A DNA stretch of 43,060 bases from Dehalococcoidia bacterium (GTDB taxonomy: Bacteria > Chloroflexota > Dehalococcoidia > Tepidiformales > Tepidiformaceae), in the NCBI GenBank assembly GCA_020432105.1, contig JAGQGZ010000004.1, positions 1 to 43,060 on the forward strand, given 5' to 3'. This document shows positions 1 to 7,100 of this stretch, piece by piece. A program made the position numbers and the translations under genes. The notes below the pieces were generated by a model. It worked only from the letters and a program-made list of their open reading frames with translations, was not told the DNA's origin and did not search any database. Numbering within the stretch: the stretch's first letter is position 1; every line of letters begins with the position of its first letter.

Positions 1-67
1 GTACTTCAATGCCTAGCATCGTTGGCATCGGCTGGCGCCGCGCTCAGTGCCCGACAGTGAATACGAG

Positions 68-1288
68 ATGTGGTGGATTAGGCGCGCCCTGACGTTTAGT
101 GACCGGATTGCTGGGGCAGCCCTAGTGGCGGTAGCCGTCGTCGGTTCTTCATGCGGCTCGCCAGCAGGCACTCGGTCAACTCCGGCCTCGGGTGTTACGG
201 CTGCTCCTACTTCGCGCGCAGAAGGTACCACGGTGGCGCCAGGAACGCCGGTCAACCTGGGGATTCAGGGCCTGTTTACGGAGCCACGGGAAAGGGCAGT
301 GGATGAAGAGATCGTGATCGACGGCGAGACCCAGTTTCCGCCATGGACGCCTGGCATGGCTGTGATCTACGACCTGGCAGGCGGCCGACTCTTCGAACTC
401 GGCGCCGGAACTGTTCCAGTCTTTAGTTCGGACGGGGCCCGAGCGGCATACCTGGCGGGCGAGGATGCCCTGAACACGGGAGGACAGCTAACGGTGGTCA
501 GCCTTGCGGACGGTTCGAAGGACGTTCTGGGGACCACCGGAAATGTGGTGCGGTGGCTGGATCGGGATGCACTATTGGTCCGCGAGACCAACAATGAGTG
601 GCTGACCGTACACTTGGACACGGGGCTGAGCGAACCAACACTTCCGCCGACTCCGAGCCCAACATCCGAAGCTGATCACGGGTATGTGCTGCGGGACGTT
701 GAGCACGTCGGACACCGTCTGCAGCGCGGCGGGAACTCCAGAACCCGCTACGAAGCTCGCTTTACCAACGGGGCACGCATCTCCTTCGAAGCCTATTGGG
801 CCATTCCTTACACGGACTCGTCGGTAATCCTAGCGACGGAGCCTCAGGATGACTCGTTGGCCACCAATCTCTTCATCGTTCACCTGGGCACGGGCGAGAC
901 AGAGTTCCTTGTGAGTACACTTTCGTCCTCGCCGAACTGGCCGATCAGCGCTGCGGGGGCAAGCTTGCTCTGGACAGAGCGGTACTGCGCGATTGTCGAC
1001 GAGGACACGAACATCGTTGAACGCTCCGGAGACGTCATGTTGCTGGACATCGATAGCGGTCGGTTGACCCGGATACGCTTTACCGGCCTCGATCAGGAGC
1101 CTTCGGAGGGAGCCTACGTCACACTCGTGGATGAGGACACCTTCCAGGTGGGAGCTTTCGGCATCCAGGCGGTTGGCTCCCTGCAGACGATGACTCTCAC
1201 TGCCGTGCTGCCTACGGAGGCGTCATGGACCGACGATTGGCGCTACGCCGCCACGGGGCAGACATCCGGTCACGGCAGCCTCTGCTAA
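68..1288 (+). CDS. Putative lipoprotein with beta-propeller-like body
   Basis: About 406 residues. The first start (ATG at 68) gives an n-region with Arg pairs, a hydrophobic stretch (IAGAALVAVAVVG) and a Cys in VGSSC, which resembles but does not perfectly match a lipobox, so export as a lipoprotein is likely but unproven. An in-frame GTG at 47 would add seven polar residues; the frame is closed by a stop at 14-16. After a Ser/Thr/Pro-rich spacer the body shows repeated strand-rich units (for example GGQLTVVSLADGS and DVMLLDIDSGRLTRI) that recall WD40/TolB-like propeller blades. I do not recognise a specific family, and no catalytic motif is visible. It stands alone, with 45 bases to the next gene. 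Confidence 0.6.
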   Translation: MWWIRRALTFSDRIAGAALVAVAVVGSSCGSPAGTRSTPASGVTAAPTSRAEGTTVAPGTPVNLGIQGLFTEPRERAVDEEIVIDGETQFPPWTPGMAVIYDLAGGRLFELGAGTVPVFSSDGARAAYLAGEDALNTGGQLTVVSLADGSKDVLGTTGNVVRWLDRDALLVRETNNEWLTVHLDTGLSEPTLPPTPSPTSEADHGYVLRDVEHVGHRLQRGGNSRTRYEARFTNGARISFEAYWAIPYTDSSVILATEPQDDSLATNLFIVHLGTGETEFLVSTLSSSPNWPISAAGASLLWTERYCAIVDEDTNIVERSGDVMLLDIDSGRLTRIRFTGLDQEPSEGAYVTLVDEDTFQVGAFGIQAVGSLQTMTLTAVLPTEASWTDDWRYAATGQTSGHGSLC

Positions 1289-1333
1289 TCCTCGGGACCC
1301 GGCCAGCAAGGCCCCGCAGGTGCCACCCCGCGC

Positions 1334-2551
1334 GTGCTGCTGGAACCGCCAACCGGTAGATTTCTGGCCGTGGACGAATTGAGCCGGGACGATGCAAAGC
1401 GGCTTGCGCTGCAGGGACAGGGATTTGGCCGGCCCCGACCGGTGCAGGTGACGGCCGCCGATTTCGCCTGGAGCGTGGAGCGGACGAAGCTGGTGCAGAT
1501 CGACTCTGTGAACGTAGTGGAGCGGGCCCACTACATGCCGTTCTTCGCCCGGCTCGGGCCGTTCGACAGGGCAGCGCTCGACCAGTGGATCTACGGCGAG
1601 CGGCAGATGTTCGAGCAATGGGCCCACGTTGCCTCTCTGGTGCCGATGGAACACTACCAGTGGCTGGGCCACCGGATGGAGACGGGCCGGTCGTGGCCGC
1701 TCATCGAGCGGATAGGGGAAGAGGAGCCCGGATTCCTGGACCGGGTGATCGAGGAGATCCGTGAGCGTGGACCGATAGTAGTCGGAGAGCTCTCGGCCGG
1801 GGGCAAGTCGACGGGCCCCTGGTGGGGATGGGGGAAGGGGAAGGCGGCGTTGGAGTGGCACTTTCGGCGAGGGAACCTGGCAATCCGCGAACGCCGAAAC
1901 TTTGCGCGCGTCTACGACCTGGCAGAACGAGTGATCCCGGCAGAAATGCGGGCTGGGGAGCCCCTGCCACGCCAGGGGGCCGAGCGTGAAATGATGCTGG
2001 CGGCGGTGGATGCGCACGGCGTAGGTACCGTCCGCGACCTCGCGGACTACTATCGGCTGAAGGTTGCAGATGCGAGGGCTCGACTGAACGAACTGGTGGA
2101 TGCAGCCGCAGTTGAGCGTGTATCCGTGGAGGGCTGGAAGGAGCCGGGGTACGTCGCGGCCGGCGCGGTCGTGCCAGGCAACCTGCATGCCCGCGCACTC
2201 GTCTGCCCCTTCGACCCGTTGGTTTGGGAACGAGACCGGACGGAGCGGCTCTTCGATTTTCGCTACCGGATCGAGATCTACACGCCGGCCGCAAAGCGCG
2301 TGTTCGGCTACTACGTCTTCCCGTTTGTGCTGGGAAACGACATCGTTGGCCGGGTTGATCTGAAGGCCGACCGGAAGAACAACGTGCTCCTCGTCCGCGG
2401 GACACATGTGGAGGAGGGGCACGACGAGAGCAAGGTCGCAGCGGCGCTCTCGGATGAGCTGGACGAAATGGCACGCTGGCTTGACCTCTCGAGCGTCCGG
2501 GTGGGGCCAAGGGGAAATCTCGCGAGGGCGTTGCGGAGGGCGCGGCGCTAA
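1334..2551 (+). CDS. Winged-helix DNA glycosylase of the YcaQ/AlkX (HTH_42) family
   Basis: A protein of 405 residues, the usual length for HTH_42 glycosylases. Members of this family excise alkylated bases; Escherichia coli YcaQ unhooks interstrand crosslinks. The family catalytic signature is Gln-hydrophobic-Asp/Gln, and here residues 55-57 read Q-I-D in the context LVQIDSVNVVERAHYMPFF, which matches the YcaQ version rather than the QxQ version of AlkZ-like proteins. Three winged-helix segments are expected; the C-terminal part (FDPLVWERDRTERLFDF and the GYYVFPFV segment) is also typical. The GTG start at 1334 is preceded by a GCAGGTG-like sequence; a GTG at 1370 is an alternative. No partner genes point to a dedicated operon. 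Confidence 0.85.
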   Translation: MLLEPPTGRFLAVDELSRDDAKRLALQGQGFGRPRPVQVTAADFAWSVERTKLVQIDSVNVVERAHYMPFFARLGPFDRAALDQWIYGERQMFEQWAHVASLVPMEHYQWLGHRMETGRSWPLIERIGEEEPGFLDRVIEEIRERGPIVVGELSAGGKSTGPWWGWGKGKAALEWHFRRGNLAIRERRNFARVYDLAERVIPAEMRAGEPLPRQGAEREMMLAAVDAHGVGTVRDLADYYRLKVADARARLNELVDAAAVERVSVEGWKEPGYVAAGAVVPGNLHARALVCPFDPLVWERDRTERLFDFRYRIEIYTPAAKRVFGYYVFPFVLGNDIVGRVDLKADRKNNVLLVRGTHVEEGHDESKVAAALSDELDEMARWLDLSSVRVGPRGNLARALRRARR

Positions 2552-2595
2552 GGGCGTCCGTATAGTTCTGCTCAAACGCCAGGGAGCCCTCGCTG

Positions 2596-3423
2596 ATGAC
2601 ATCGCCACAAGAAATCGAGATTCCGCCGCCTTCGCTGGACGATGTGCTGTATGAGCGCAAGGAGAACTTTGCGGTTATCACGCTGAACCGGCCGGTGGTG
2701 CTCAATGCGGTGAACTGGTCGATCCTGCGTCGCCTGGAAGCGGCCCTGGACCAGGCAGAAGCTGACGATGAGGTTGGCGCTGTGGTGCTCACCGGGGCGG
2801 GACGGGCGTTTTGCGCGGGCGGCGACATCCAGTCAACGCCGCCTGAGGATGATCTGCCGACACCGCGGGGGACGGACCTCTACATGCGGATGTGGAACAT
2901 GCCGAAGCCGTTCATCGCGGCCGTTCGTGGCTTTGCCGTGGGGCAGGGCAGTGAACTTGCGGCGATGTGCGACATGACGATCGCTGCCGACGATGCGGTG
3001 TTTGGTGAGCTGCAGATCCGGCATGGATTCGGACCGCCAATGCTGATTGCGCCGTATACGGTGGGCATCAAGCAGGCGAAGGAAATGCTGCTCCTGGGCG
3101 AACGGATACCGGCCGAGGATGCCCTGCGGATGGGACTGATCAACCGGGTTGTGGCAGGCGATCAGCTGATGGAGGTCGCGGAGGACTGGGCGCGCAAGCT
3201 GAGCAATCTGCCGCGAAAAGCGGTACAGGGTAACAAGCTGCTGGTGAACCGCGTGTATGAACTGGCGGGATTCCTCCAGGGCATCGACTACCGGGAGGAT
3301 GAGGTGTGGAAGGCGACACAGGCCGGCGGCGACGACCTGAATGCGCACCTCAAGGTTCTTCGTGAGAAGGGGTGGGAAGCTTTTCGCGACTCGCGGGACT
3401 CGATGTATGGGAGGGACCGCTAG
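2596..3423 (+). CDS. Enoyl-CoA hydratase/isomerase (crotonase) family protein
   Basis: 275 residues with the crotonase fold signatures: oxyanion-hole segments AFCAGGDI (residues 71-78) and AVGQGSELAAMCD (114-126). Glu120 corresponds to the catalytic Glu144 of rat mitochondrial hydratase. Twenty residues on, the position of Glu164 is Gln140 (FGELQI instead of FGQPEI). The protein should bind an acyl-CoA and stabilise its enolate, but classical two-Glu hydration is doubtful; isomerase, hydrolase or decarboxylase activity are alternatives. The ATG has an AGGGAG sequence about 12 bases upstream. The next gene begins three bases after the stop, so the two are probably co-transcribed, perhaps with the hydrolase acting on the product. 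Confidence 0.88.
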   Translation: MTSPQEIEIPPPSLDDVLYERKENFAVITLNRPVVLNAVNWSILRRLEAALDQAEADDEVGAVVLTGAGRAFCAGGDIQSTPPEDDLPTPRGTDLYMRMWNMPKPFIAAVRGFAVGQGSELAAMCDMTIAADDAVFGELQIRHGFGPPMLIAPYTVGIKQAKEMLLLGERIPAEDALRMGLINRVVAGDQLMEVAEDWARKLSNLPRKAVQGNKLLVNRVYELAGFLQGIDYREDEVWKATQAGGDDLNAHLKVLREKGWEAFRDSRDSMYGRDR

Positions 3424-3426
3424 CGA

Positions 3427-4146
3427 ATGACGGGTGAGCTTTCGACCAGCGAACGGGCTTTCGACGGGATTGTCGAGGTGCGGATCTCGCTCGATGTCGA
3501 CGGCGAACGGGTACCGGGAGTGCTATTCATGGCCGAAGGGCTCGACGAACCCTCGCCGCTCGTCTTTATTCAACACCCGGCGACGAGTTCGAAAGACGAT
3601 TTCTTCGTTCGCGACCCATCGATGCTGTGGTGCCGCAGAGGTTGGATCTGTGCCGGGTTCGACGCTCCCTACCATGGTGACCGCGATGACCACGACCCGA
3701 TGTCGGTCTTCCAGGGTGAGCGGCGAGAACAGGTGGTGGCCCAGTTTGGTCGAGAACTGAGCTGTCTCGCGGATGCCCTGATCGACGCGTACCCGGTGGA
3801 CCCCGGGAGACTGGGCTACGTTGGCTATTCGATGGGCAGCATGTTGGGCGTGCCTGCGGTGGCGCGCGATGGCCGATTCAAGGCAGCAGCATTCTGTCTC
3901 GTGGGCGAAGGGGGCATGGTTGGGCCTGCCGACGGCGACGAGAGTGTCATTCCATTGCTCGAAAGGGTTGCCGTTCGGATCGTCGGCAAGGAGTCAGACG
4001 AACTGATCCCGAAGGCACGGACGGAGTCCCTGTACAACGCCCTGCCAGGGGAAAAGGACATCGTCTGGCTACCCGGCGGGCACTACACAATCGGCCCTGA
4101 TGTCATCGATGCGGCCGGTTCGTGGATGGCGGCGAAGCTGGGCTAG
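3427..4146 (+). CDS. Alpha/beta hydrolase (dienelactone-hydrolase-like)
   Basis: 239 residues with an alpha/beta-hydrolase nucleophile elbow G-Y-S-M-G at 133-137 (Ser135) and a C-terminal GGHYTIG that supplies the likely catalytic His. The segment FDAPYHGDRDD after the third strand is typical of small esterase/DLH-type enzymes. No signal peptide is present, so it acts in the cytoplasm. It follows the crotonase gene by three bases and has a GGAGGGA ribosome-binding site inside the end of that gene, so the two likely form an operon. The substrate cannot be told from the sequence; a thioester or ester related to the crotonase product is a guess. Its stop codon shares a CTAG with that of the convergent CBS gene. 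Confidence 0.8.
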   Translation: MTGELSTSERAFDGIVEVRISLDVDGERVPGVLFMAEGLDEPSPLVFIQHPATSSKDDFFVRDPSMLWCRRGWICAGFDAPYHGDRDDHDPMSVFQGERREQVVAQFGRELSCLADALIDAYPVDPGRLGYVGYSMGSMLGVPAVARDGRFKAAAFCLVGEGGMVGPADGDESVIPLLERVAVRIVGKESDELIPKARTESLYNALPGEKDIVWLPGGHYTIGPDVIDAAGSWMAAKLG

Positions 4147-4586
4147 GCAGGCTGGCGACCCGAGATGTAGTCGCTGAACTGCCCGATCTCCGCCTCCTGG
4201 TTGAGGAGCACCCAGCGCAACAGGTCACCGATGGAGACCATGCCAACTAGTTGACCGTCCTCCATGACCGGTGTGTGACGAACGCGAAGCCGGGTCATCA
4301 TCTCCATCGCCTGGTCGGTGTGGGTACCGGGGGTAACCGTCACCAGGTCTGTCGTCATGACATCACGCACCCGGGTGGTCTCGGGTGGCATGTGGCGATC
4401 GAGGACACGGCGAAGGACGTCGCGCTCGGTGAAAATCCCAACCGGCTGGCCGCGGTGGAGGCAAAGCACGGAGCCGACGCCATGCTCATTCAGGCAAGCC
4501 ACCGCATCGGCAACCGAGGCATCGGACTCGACCGTGAAGACGTGGCTCCCCTTGTCGCTGAGAATGTCGCGGATGAAGCCGTACAT
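4143..4586 (-). CDS. CBS-domain-pair protein
   Basis: 147 residues made almost entirely of two CBS domains (a Bateman module). The first covers roughly residues 8-65 (VADAVACLNEHGVGSVLCL, GIFTERDVLRRV) and the second 72-130 (VRDVMTTDLVTVTPGT, GMVSIGDLLRWVL). Such modules bind adenosine nucleotides and usually regulate a partner; no partner domain is fused here, so the target is unknown. A near-perfect AGGAGGA site lies 5 bases before the ATG. The gene follows the minus-strand PPOX gene by 43 bases and could be read with it or from its own extended -10 promoter. It overlaps the convergent hydrolase gene by four bases. Confidence 0.9.
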   Translation of the reverse strand: MYGFIRDILSDKGSHVFTVESDASVADAVACLNEHGVGSVLCLHRGQPVGIFTERDVLRRVLDRHMPPETTRVRDVMTTDLVTVTPGTHTDQAMEMMTRLRVRHTPVMEDGQLVGMVSIGDLLRWVLLNQEAEIGQFSDYISGRQPA

Positions 4587-4614
4587 AGGATCCTCCTATC
4601 GAGGAATCTTATCA
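4587..4614 (-). promoter_or_regulatory. Extended -10 promoter and ribosome-binding hairpin for the CBS gene
   Basis: On the minus strand TG-A-TAAGAT (4614-4606) is an extended -10 element. No good -35 is seen, which such promoters do not need. Closer to the gene, TCCTC-GATAG-GAGGA (4605-4591) can fold into a 5-bp hairpin that includes the AGGAGGA ribosome-binding site. If transcription starts just after the -10, the 5' arm of the hairpin is at or before the 5' end, so only read-through transcripts from the upstream PPOX gene would hold the full hairpin. Read by eye only. Confidence 0.35.
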
Positions 4615-4629
4615 CAATCACAGTCCAGC

Positions 4630-5109
4630 CTAATTCCGGGGAGTGATCTTGTGATTATCCCAGGTGACCTGCCGCTCCGGGTGGACAACCACCCAGCGCC
4701 AATGGCGACCACGAGCGGTGGACTCGTTGCGGCGGGGTTCGGATGGTTCGCCATGCCCGCCCGCGTACTTGGCGCCCATCTGCAGGCGGATTTCTTCGAG
4801 ATGAGGCTCGGCGGCTTCGTCTTCGGCAGTTTCGAGGACAACTGCCTTGCCCTGGAACATGGCCCCCTGGAGTTCGGGGAATCGCTCGTTTCGATCGACC
4901 AGCACGGTGACGGCGGGATTACGCCGGAGATTGACCACCTTCTGGCCACGGCAGTAGGTATAGATCTTGCCACCGGCCCAGCCGAACCAGAGTGGCGTGA
5001 GGTTGATCCGCTCGCCGGGGCCCACGCTGGCGATACGCATGTTCCACGAACTGAGCATCATTTCGTCGAGCTGTTCGGGGGTAAGGGAGAGTTCTTTGGG
5101 GATCGGCAT
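4630..5109 (-). CDS. Pyridoxamine 5'-phosphate oxidase-fold (PPOX / F420-type) protein
   Basis: 159 residues. The split-barrel flavin/F420-binding pattern is visible: SSWNMRIASVGPGERINLTPLWFGWAGG, then IYTYCRGQKVVNLRRNPAVTVLVD. The Lys-Val-x-Asn-Leu-Arg-x-Asn-Pro segment is typical of PPOX proteins, where it contacts the cofactor phosphate. I chose the ATG at 5109, with a GCAGG sequence 9 bases upstream; the frame also has a GTG three codons earlier but without a good ribosome-binding site. The enzyme should be a cytoplasmic oxidoreductase using FMN or F420; the substrate is unknown. A second PPOX protein of the same general kind lies at 8624-9118. The CBS gene follows on the same strand. Confidence 0.8.
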   Translation of the reverse strand: MPIPKELSLTPEQLDEMMLSSWNMRIASVGPGERINLTPLWFGWAGGKIYTYCRGQKVVNLRRNPAVTVLVDRNERFPELQGAMFQGKAVVLETAEDEAAEPHLEEIRLQMGAKYAGGHGEPSEPRRNESTARGRHWRWVVVHPERQVTWDNHKITPRN

Positions 5110-5192
5110 ACGGCGCACCTGCCTATGAAGGTGGAGGGAATGATACGTGGTGGCGGCCGCTTCACTGCCGCCACCCGCCTCACCAACCGTGT

Positions 5193-5978
5193 TCAGGCCC
5201 CGGGCTTTTCGGCCATGGTGACGATGTAGGTCGGGGCGTACCGATTGATGCTCGGCGCCCTTGTGTCCGTGCGCTTCGACTCATAGAGACCGGCGATGAT
5301 GAGGCCCGCATCGATCTGGCCCTGGATGATGTCCTCGAGGCTGTGGCTCCAGGTGAACACCATCTCCCCTTGAACGGCGAGTGCAAGGTCGTGTTCATCG
5401 AGCGACTCACTCTCCACGTAGGGAAGGCGATGCACCACTGTGAGGCCCTTGCCATCTTCGCCTTCGTTCTCTTCGAAGAGGTACAAGAGCGGATTGATGG
5501 AACCGGCAATGAGCCGCCCGCCCGGGGCAAGGACGCGAGCGGCTTCCCGCCACGCCTGCCTTACGTCGCTGATGTACGGATTGGAGACCGGGTTGACGAT
5601 GAGGTCGAACGAGGAAGAGTCGAAGCGAGAGAGATCGGTCGTGGTTCCCTGCTCGATGCGCACATCGAGCGCATGACGGGTACAGACTTCCCTGTCGAGT
5701 GCGAGCTGGGCGTCGGAGATGTCAAGCAGGGTTACGCAATACCCCGCAGCTGCGAGCACCGGCGCTTGCTGACCCCCGCCCGCTCCGAGACAGAGCACCG
5801 ATTGTCCGGACGGTTCGCCGAGCCACTCTCTTGGGACTGCCCGAGGGCCGGCGACAGTGATCTCGAATTCACCACGGCGGGCGGCAGCGATCCGATCGTC
5901 ATCGGCGGGAATGGACCACGGGCAGTGCGGTCCGCTGAGCCGATTCCATGCACGGCGATTGTGCGCCTCCTCAGGCAC
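5193..5978 (-). CDS. Class I SAM-dependent methyltransferase
   Basis: About 261 residues. Motif I is VLCLGAGGGQQAPVLAAAG, followed by an acidic-strand VTLLDISDAQLALD, then FDLIVNPVSNPYISD and the late ARVLAPGGRLIAGS strand, all as in class I methyltransferases of the UbiE/Methyltransf_11 type. The reading frame stays open far upstream, through the tRNA-Gly antisense, so the start must be internal. I place it at the GTG at 5978, giving an N-terminus with the usual NRRAWNRL helix; a GTG at 5990 is possible. Neither has a strong ribosome-binding site. The C-terminal part (ESESLDEHDLALAVQGEMVF, SLEDIIQGQIDAG) forms the substrate-side cap. Substrate unknown. Confidence 0.8.
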   Translation of the reverse strand: MPEEAHNRRAWNRLSGPHCPWSIPADDDRIAAARRGEFEITVAGPRAVPREWLGEPSGQSVLCLGAGGGQQAPVLAAAGYCVTLLDISDAQLALDREVCTRHALDVRIEQGTTTDLSRFDSSSFDLIVNPVSNPYISDVRQAWREAARVLAPGGRLIAGSINPLLYLFEENEGEDGKGLTVVHRLPYVESESLDEHDLALAVQGEMVFTWSHSLEDIIQGQIDAGLIIAGLYESKRTDTRAPSINRYAPTYIVTMAEKPGA

Positions 5979-6044
5979 GTGGCGGCACACTCGATGACGC
6001 GGGATGTGTCGTTGGACTTGGCAGAGCCACGGGTAGATCTCAGC

Positions 6045-6072
6045 TTTGCGGATGTGGGCAGCATGATACGAT
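6045..6072 (+). promoter_or_regulatory. Possible promoter of tRNA-Gly
   Basis: TTTGCG (6045-6050), a 16-base spacer and TACGAT (6067-6072) form a plausible sigma70-type promoter. Its start site would lie about eight bases before the mature tRNA 5' end at 6087. Matches are only 4 of 6 in each box, so this is tentative. Confidence 0.3.
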
Positions 6073-6086
6073 GCGTGTCCGCGCGT

Positions 6087-6160
6087 GCGGGCGTGGTTCA
6101 ATGGCAGAACGCGACCTTCCCAAGGTTGAGACGAGGGTTCGATTCCCTTCGCCCGCTCCA
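6087..6160 (+). tRNA. tRNA-Gly (anticodon CCC)
   Basis: Acceptor arms GCGGGCG (6087-6093) and CGCCCGC (6150-6156) pair fully. The D-arm is GTTC-AATGGCA-GAAC. The anticodon stem CGACC/GGTTG encloses the loop TTCCCAA, so the anticodon is CCC and reads GGG codons. The T-arm is GAGGG-TTCGATT-CCCTT with one G-T pair. Discriminator T6157 is followed by an encoded CCA (6158-6160). A strong hairpin terminator begins 14 bases later. Confidence 0.95.
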
Positions 6161-6173
6161 ATTGCGCAAACGT

Positions 6174-6204
6174 AAAACGCCCGGTCCAGTGAGCCGGGCG
6201 TTTT
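6174..6204. terminator. Bidirectional intrinsic terminator
   Basis: AAAACGCCCGG (6174-6184) and CCGGGCGTTTT (6194-6204) are perfect inverted repeats around a 9-base loop. The flanking A and T runs let it work on both strands. It lies between tRNA-Gly on the plus strand and the end of the GGDEF-like gene on the minus strand, so it can end both transcripts. Confidence 0.9.
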
Positions 6205-6222
6205 CTGCGTCTGTGGGAAGGG

Positions 6223-7008
6223 CTACGAGGCCTTACGGAGGATCCGTCCGGGGTCGTTGTAGATTGGTCCGCTACCGCGGGCGCGATTCTCGGCGAGATC
6301 GCGCTGGCCGCGGCGGAGGAAGTCTCGCACTTCGAGTTCGCCCTGGTAGCCGGTGACGGAGACGACAGGGTTGAGTGTGGTGGCCATATCGAGCGGCACG
6401 GCGGAGCCGAGAGCGGTGATGAGCGCATCGGCTTTTTCGGCGGCCGAACAGTCACGCTCATCGAGGACGATAGCAGCGAAAACGGGGCCCTGGAGGCGCC
6501 CAAGGAAGTCGCCATCACCGAGAGACTGGCGGAGGGCACGAGTGGCCTGATGGAGGAATTCGCGTTCGTGGGCGCCGATCGAGTCCCAGCCGATGACGTC
6601 GGTGAGGACAAGCGCGAAGCCACGGCCATTGCGGACCGAGCGCATCATCTGGCGGCGGAGTTCGAAGACGAAGTGGCGGCTGTTGGGGAGGCCGGTCTGG
6701 TCGTCTTCGTAGATCCGGCCACGCATCCGTTCGACCGCATGGTGGAAACGCCGGCCCTGCTCACTATCTTCGTACCAGTATTGGAGGTGGACGCCGGCGA
6801 AGAGTGCTGTGGAAAGGCCGAGCAACAGCCAGCTGACCGACTCTCCACCAGAAGCGACGGAGACAGCCTGGACACAGAACACGACGAGCCAGAGACCGAA
6901 GGAGAGGGGCCGCATGATCCGGAGTGCCGGAGGTGATTCAACGCTCCCCAACTCCGTCGTTTCCGATGACGGAAAGAGGAAGATGTTCAGGCTCTGCGGT
7001 TTGTTCAC
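6223..7008 (-). CDS. Membrane protein with degenerate GGDEF domain
   Basis: 261 residues. Residues about 32-80 contain two hydrophobic segments (PLSFGLWLVVFCVQAVSVAS and SWLLLGLSTALFAGVHL), so it is probably membrane-anchored with its C-terminus in the cytoplasm. The following EDDQTGLPNSRHFVFELRRQ is the conserved start of a GGDEF domain. The active-site loop, however, reads RLQGPVF where a diguanylate cyclase has R-x-GG-D/E-E-F, so cyclic di-GMP synthesis is unlikely. It may be a receptor or scaffold. It uses a GTG start, and its GGGAG ribosome-binding site sits inside a hairpin arm. It is the last gene of a minus-strand series ending at the 6174-6204 terminator. Confidence 0.75.
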   Translation of the reverse strand: MNKPQSLNIFLFPSSETTELGSVESPPALRIMRPLSFGLWLVVFCVQAVSVASGGESVSWLLLGLSTALFAGVHLQYWYEDSEQGRRFHHAVERMRGRIYEDDQTGLPNSRHFVFELRRQMMRSVRNGRGFALVLTDVIGWDSIGAHEREFLHQATRALRQSLGDGDFLGRLQGPVFAAIVLDERDCSAAEKADALITALGSAVPLDMATTLNPVVSVTGYQGELEVRDFLRRGQRDLAENRARGSGPIYNDPGRILRKAS

Positions 7009-7057
7009 TTTGGGCTCCCGGGCGAGGTCTCTGTATTGAGATACGGGTACCCGGGAG
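7009..7057 (-). promoter_or_regulatory. Hairpin sequestering the ribosome-binding site of the GGDEF-like gene
   Basis: On the minus strand CTCCCGGG (7057-7050) pairs perfectly with CCCGGGAG (7022-7015) across a 27-base interval, which itself can form a small TCTC/GAGA stem. The 3' arm contains GGGAG, the only ribosome-binding site for the GTG start at 7008 (spacer CCCAAA). Formation of the stem would block translation, as in translational riboswitches or RNA thermometers. No known riboswitch consensus is recognised. Confidence 0.5.
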
Positions 7058-7100
7058 AAGCTCAGCAGGGTGCCGGTGTAAAACGTCTGTAAATCATTGG

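Noticed and set aside
1223-2608. 461-codon minus-strand frame opposite the YcaQ-like gene
   Set aside because: Antisense to a clear family member; low-complexity Arg/Pro/His composition and no domain, so a shadow of a GC-rich gene.
5979-6629. N-terminal extension of the methyltransferase frame
   Set aside because: It runs through the antisense of tRNA-Gly, the terminator and the GGDEF-like gene; the peptide is tRNA-type spurious sequence.
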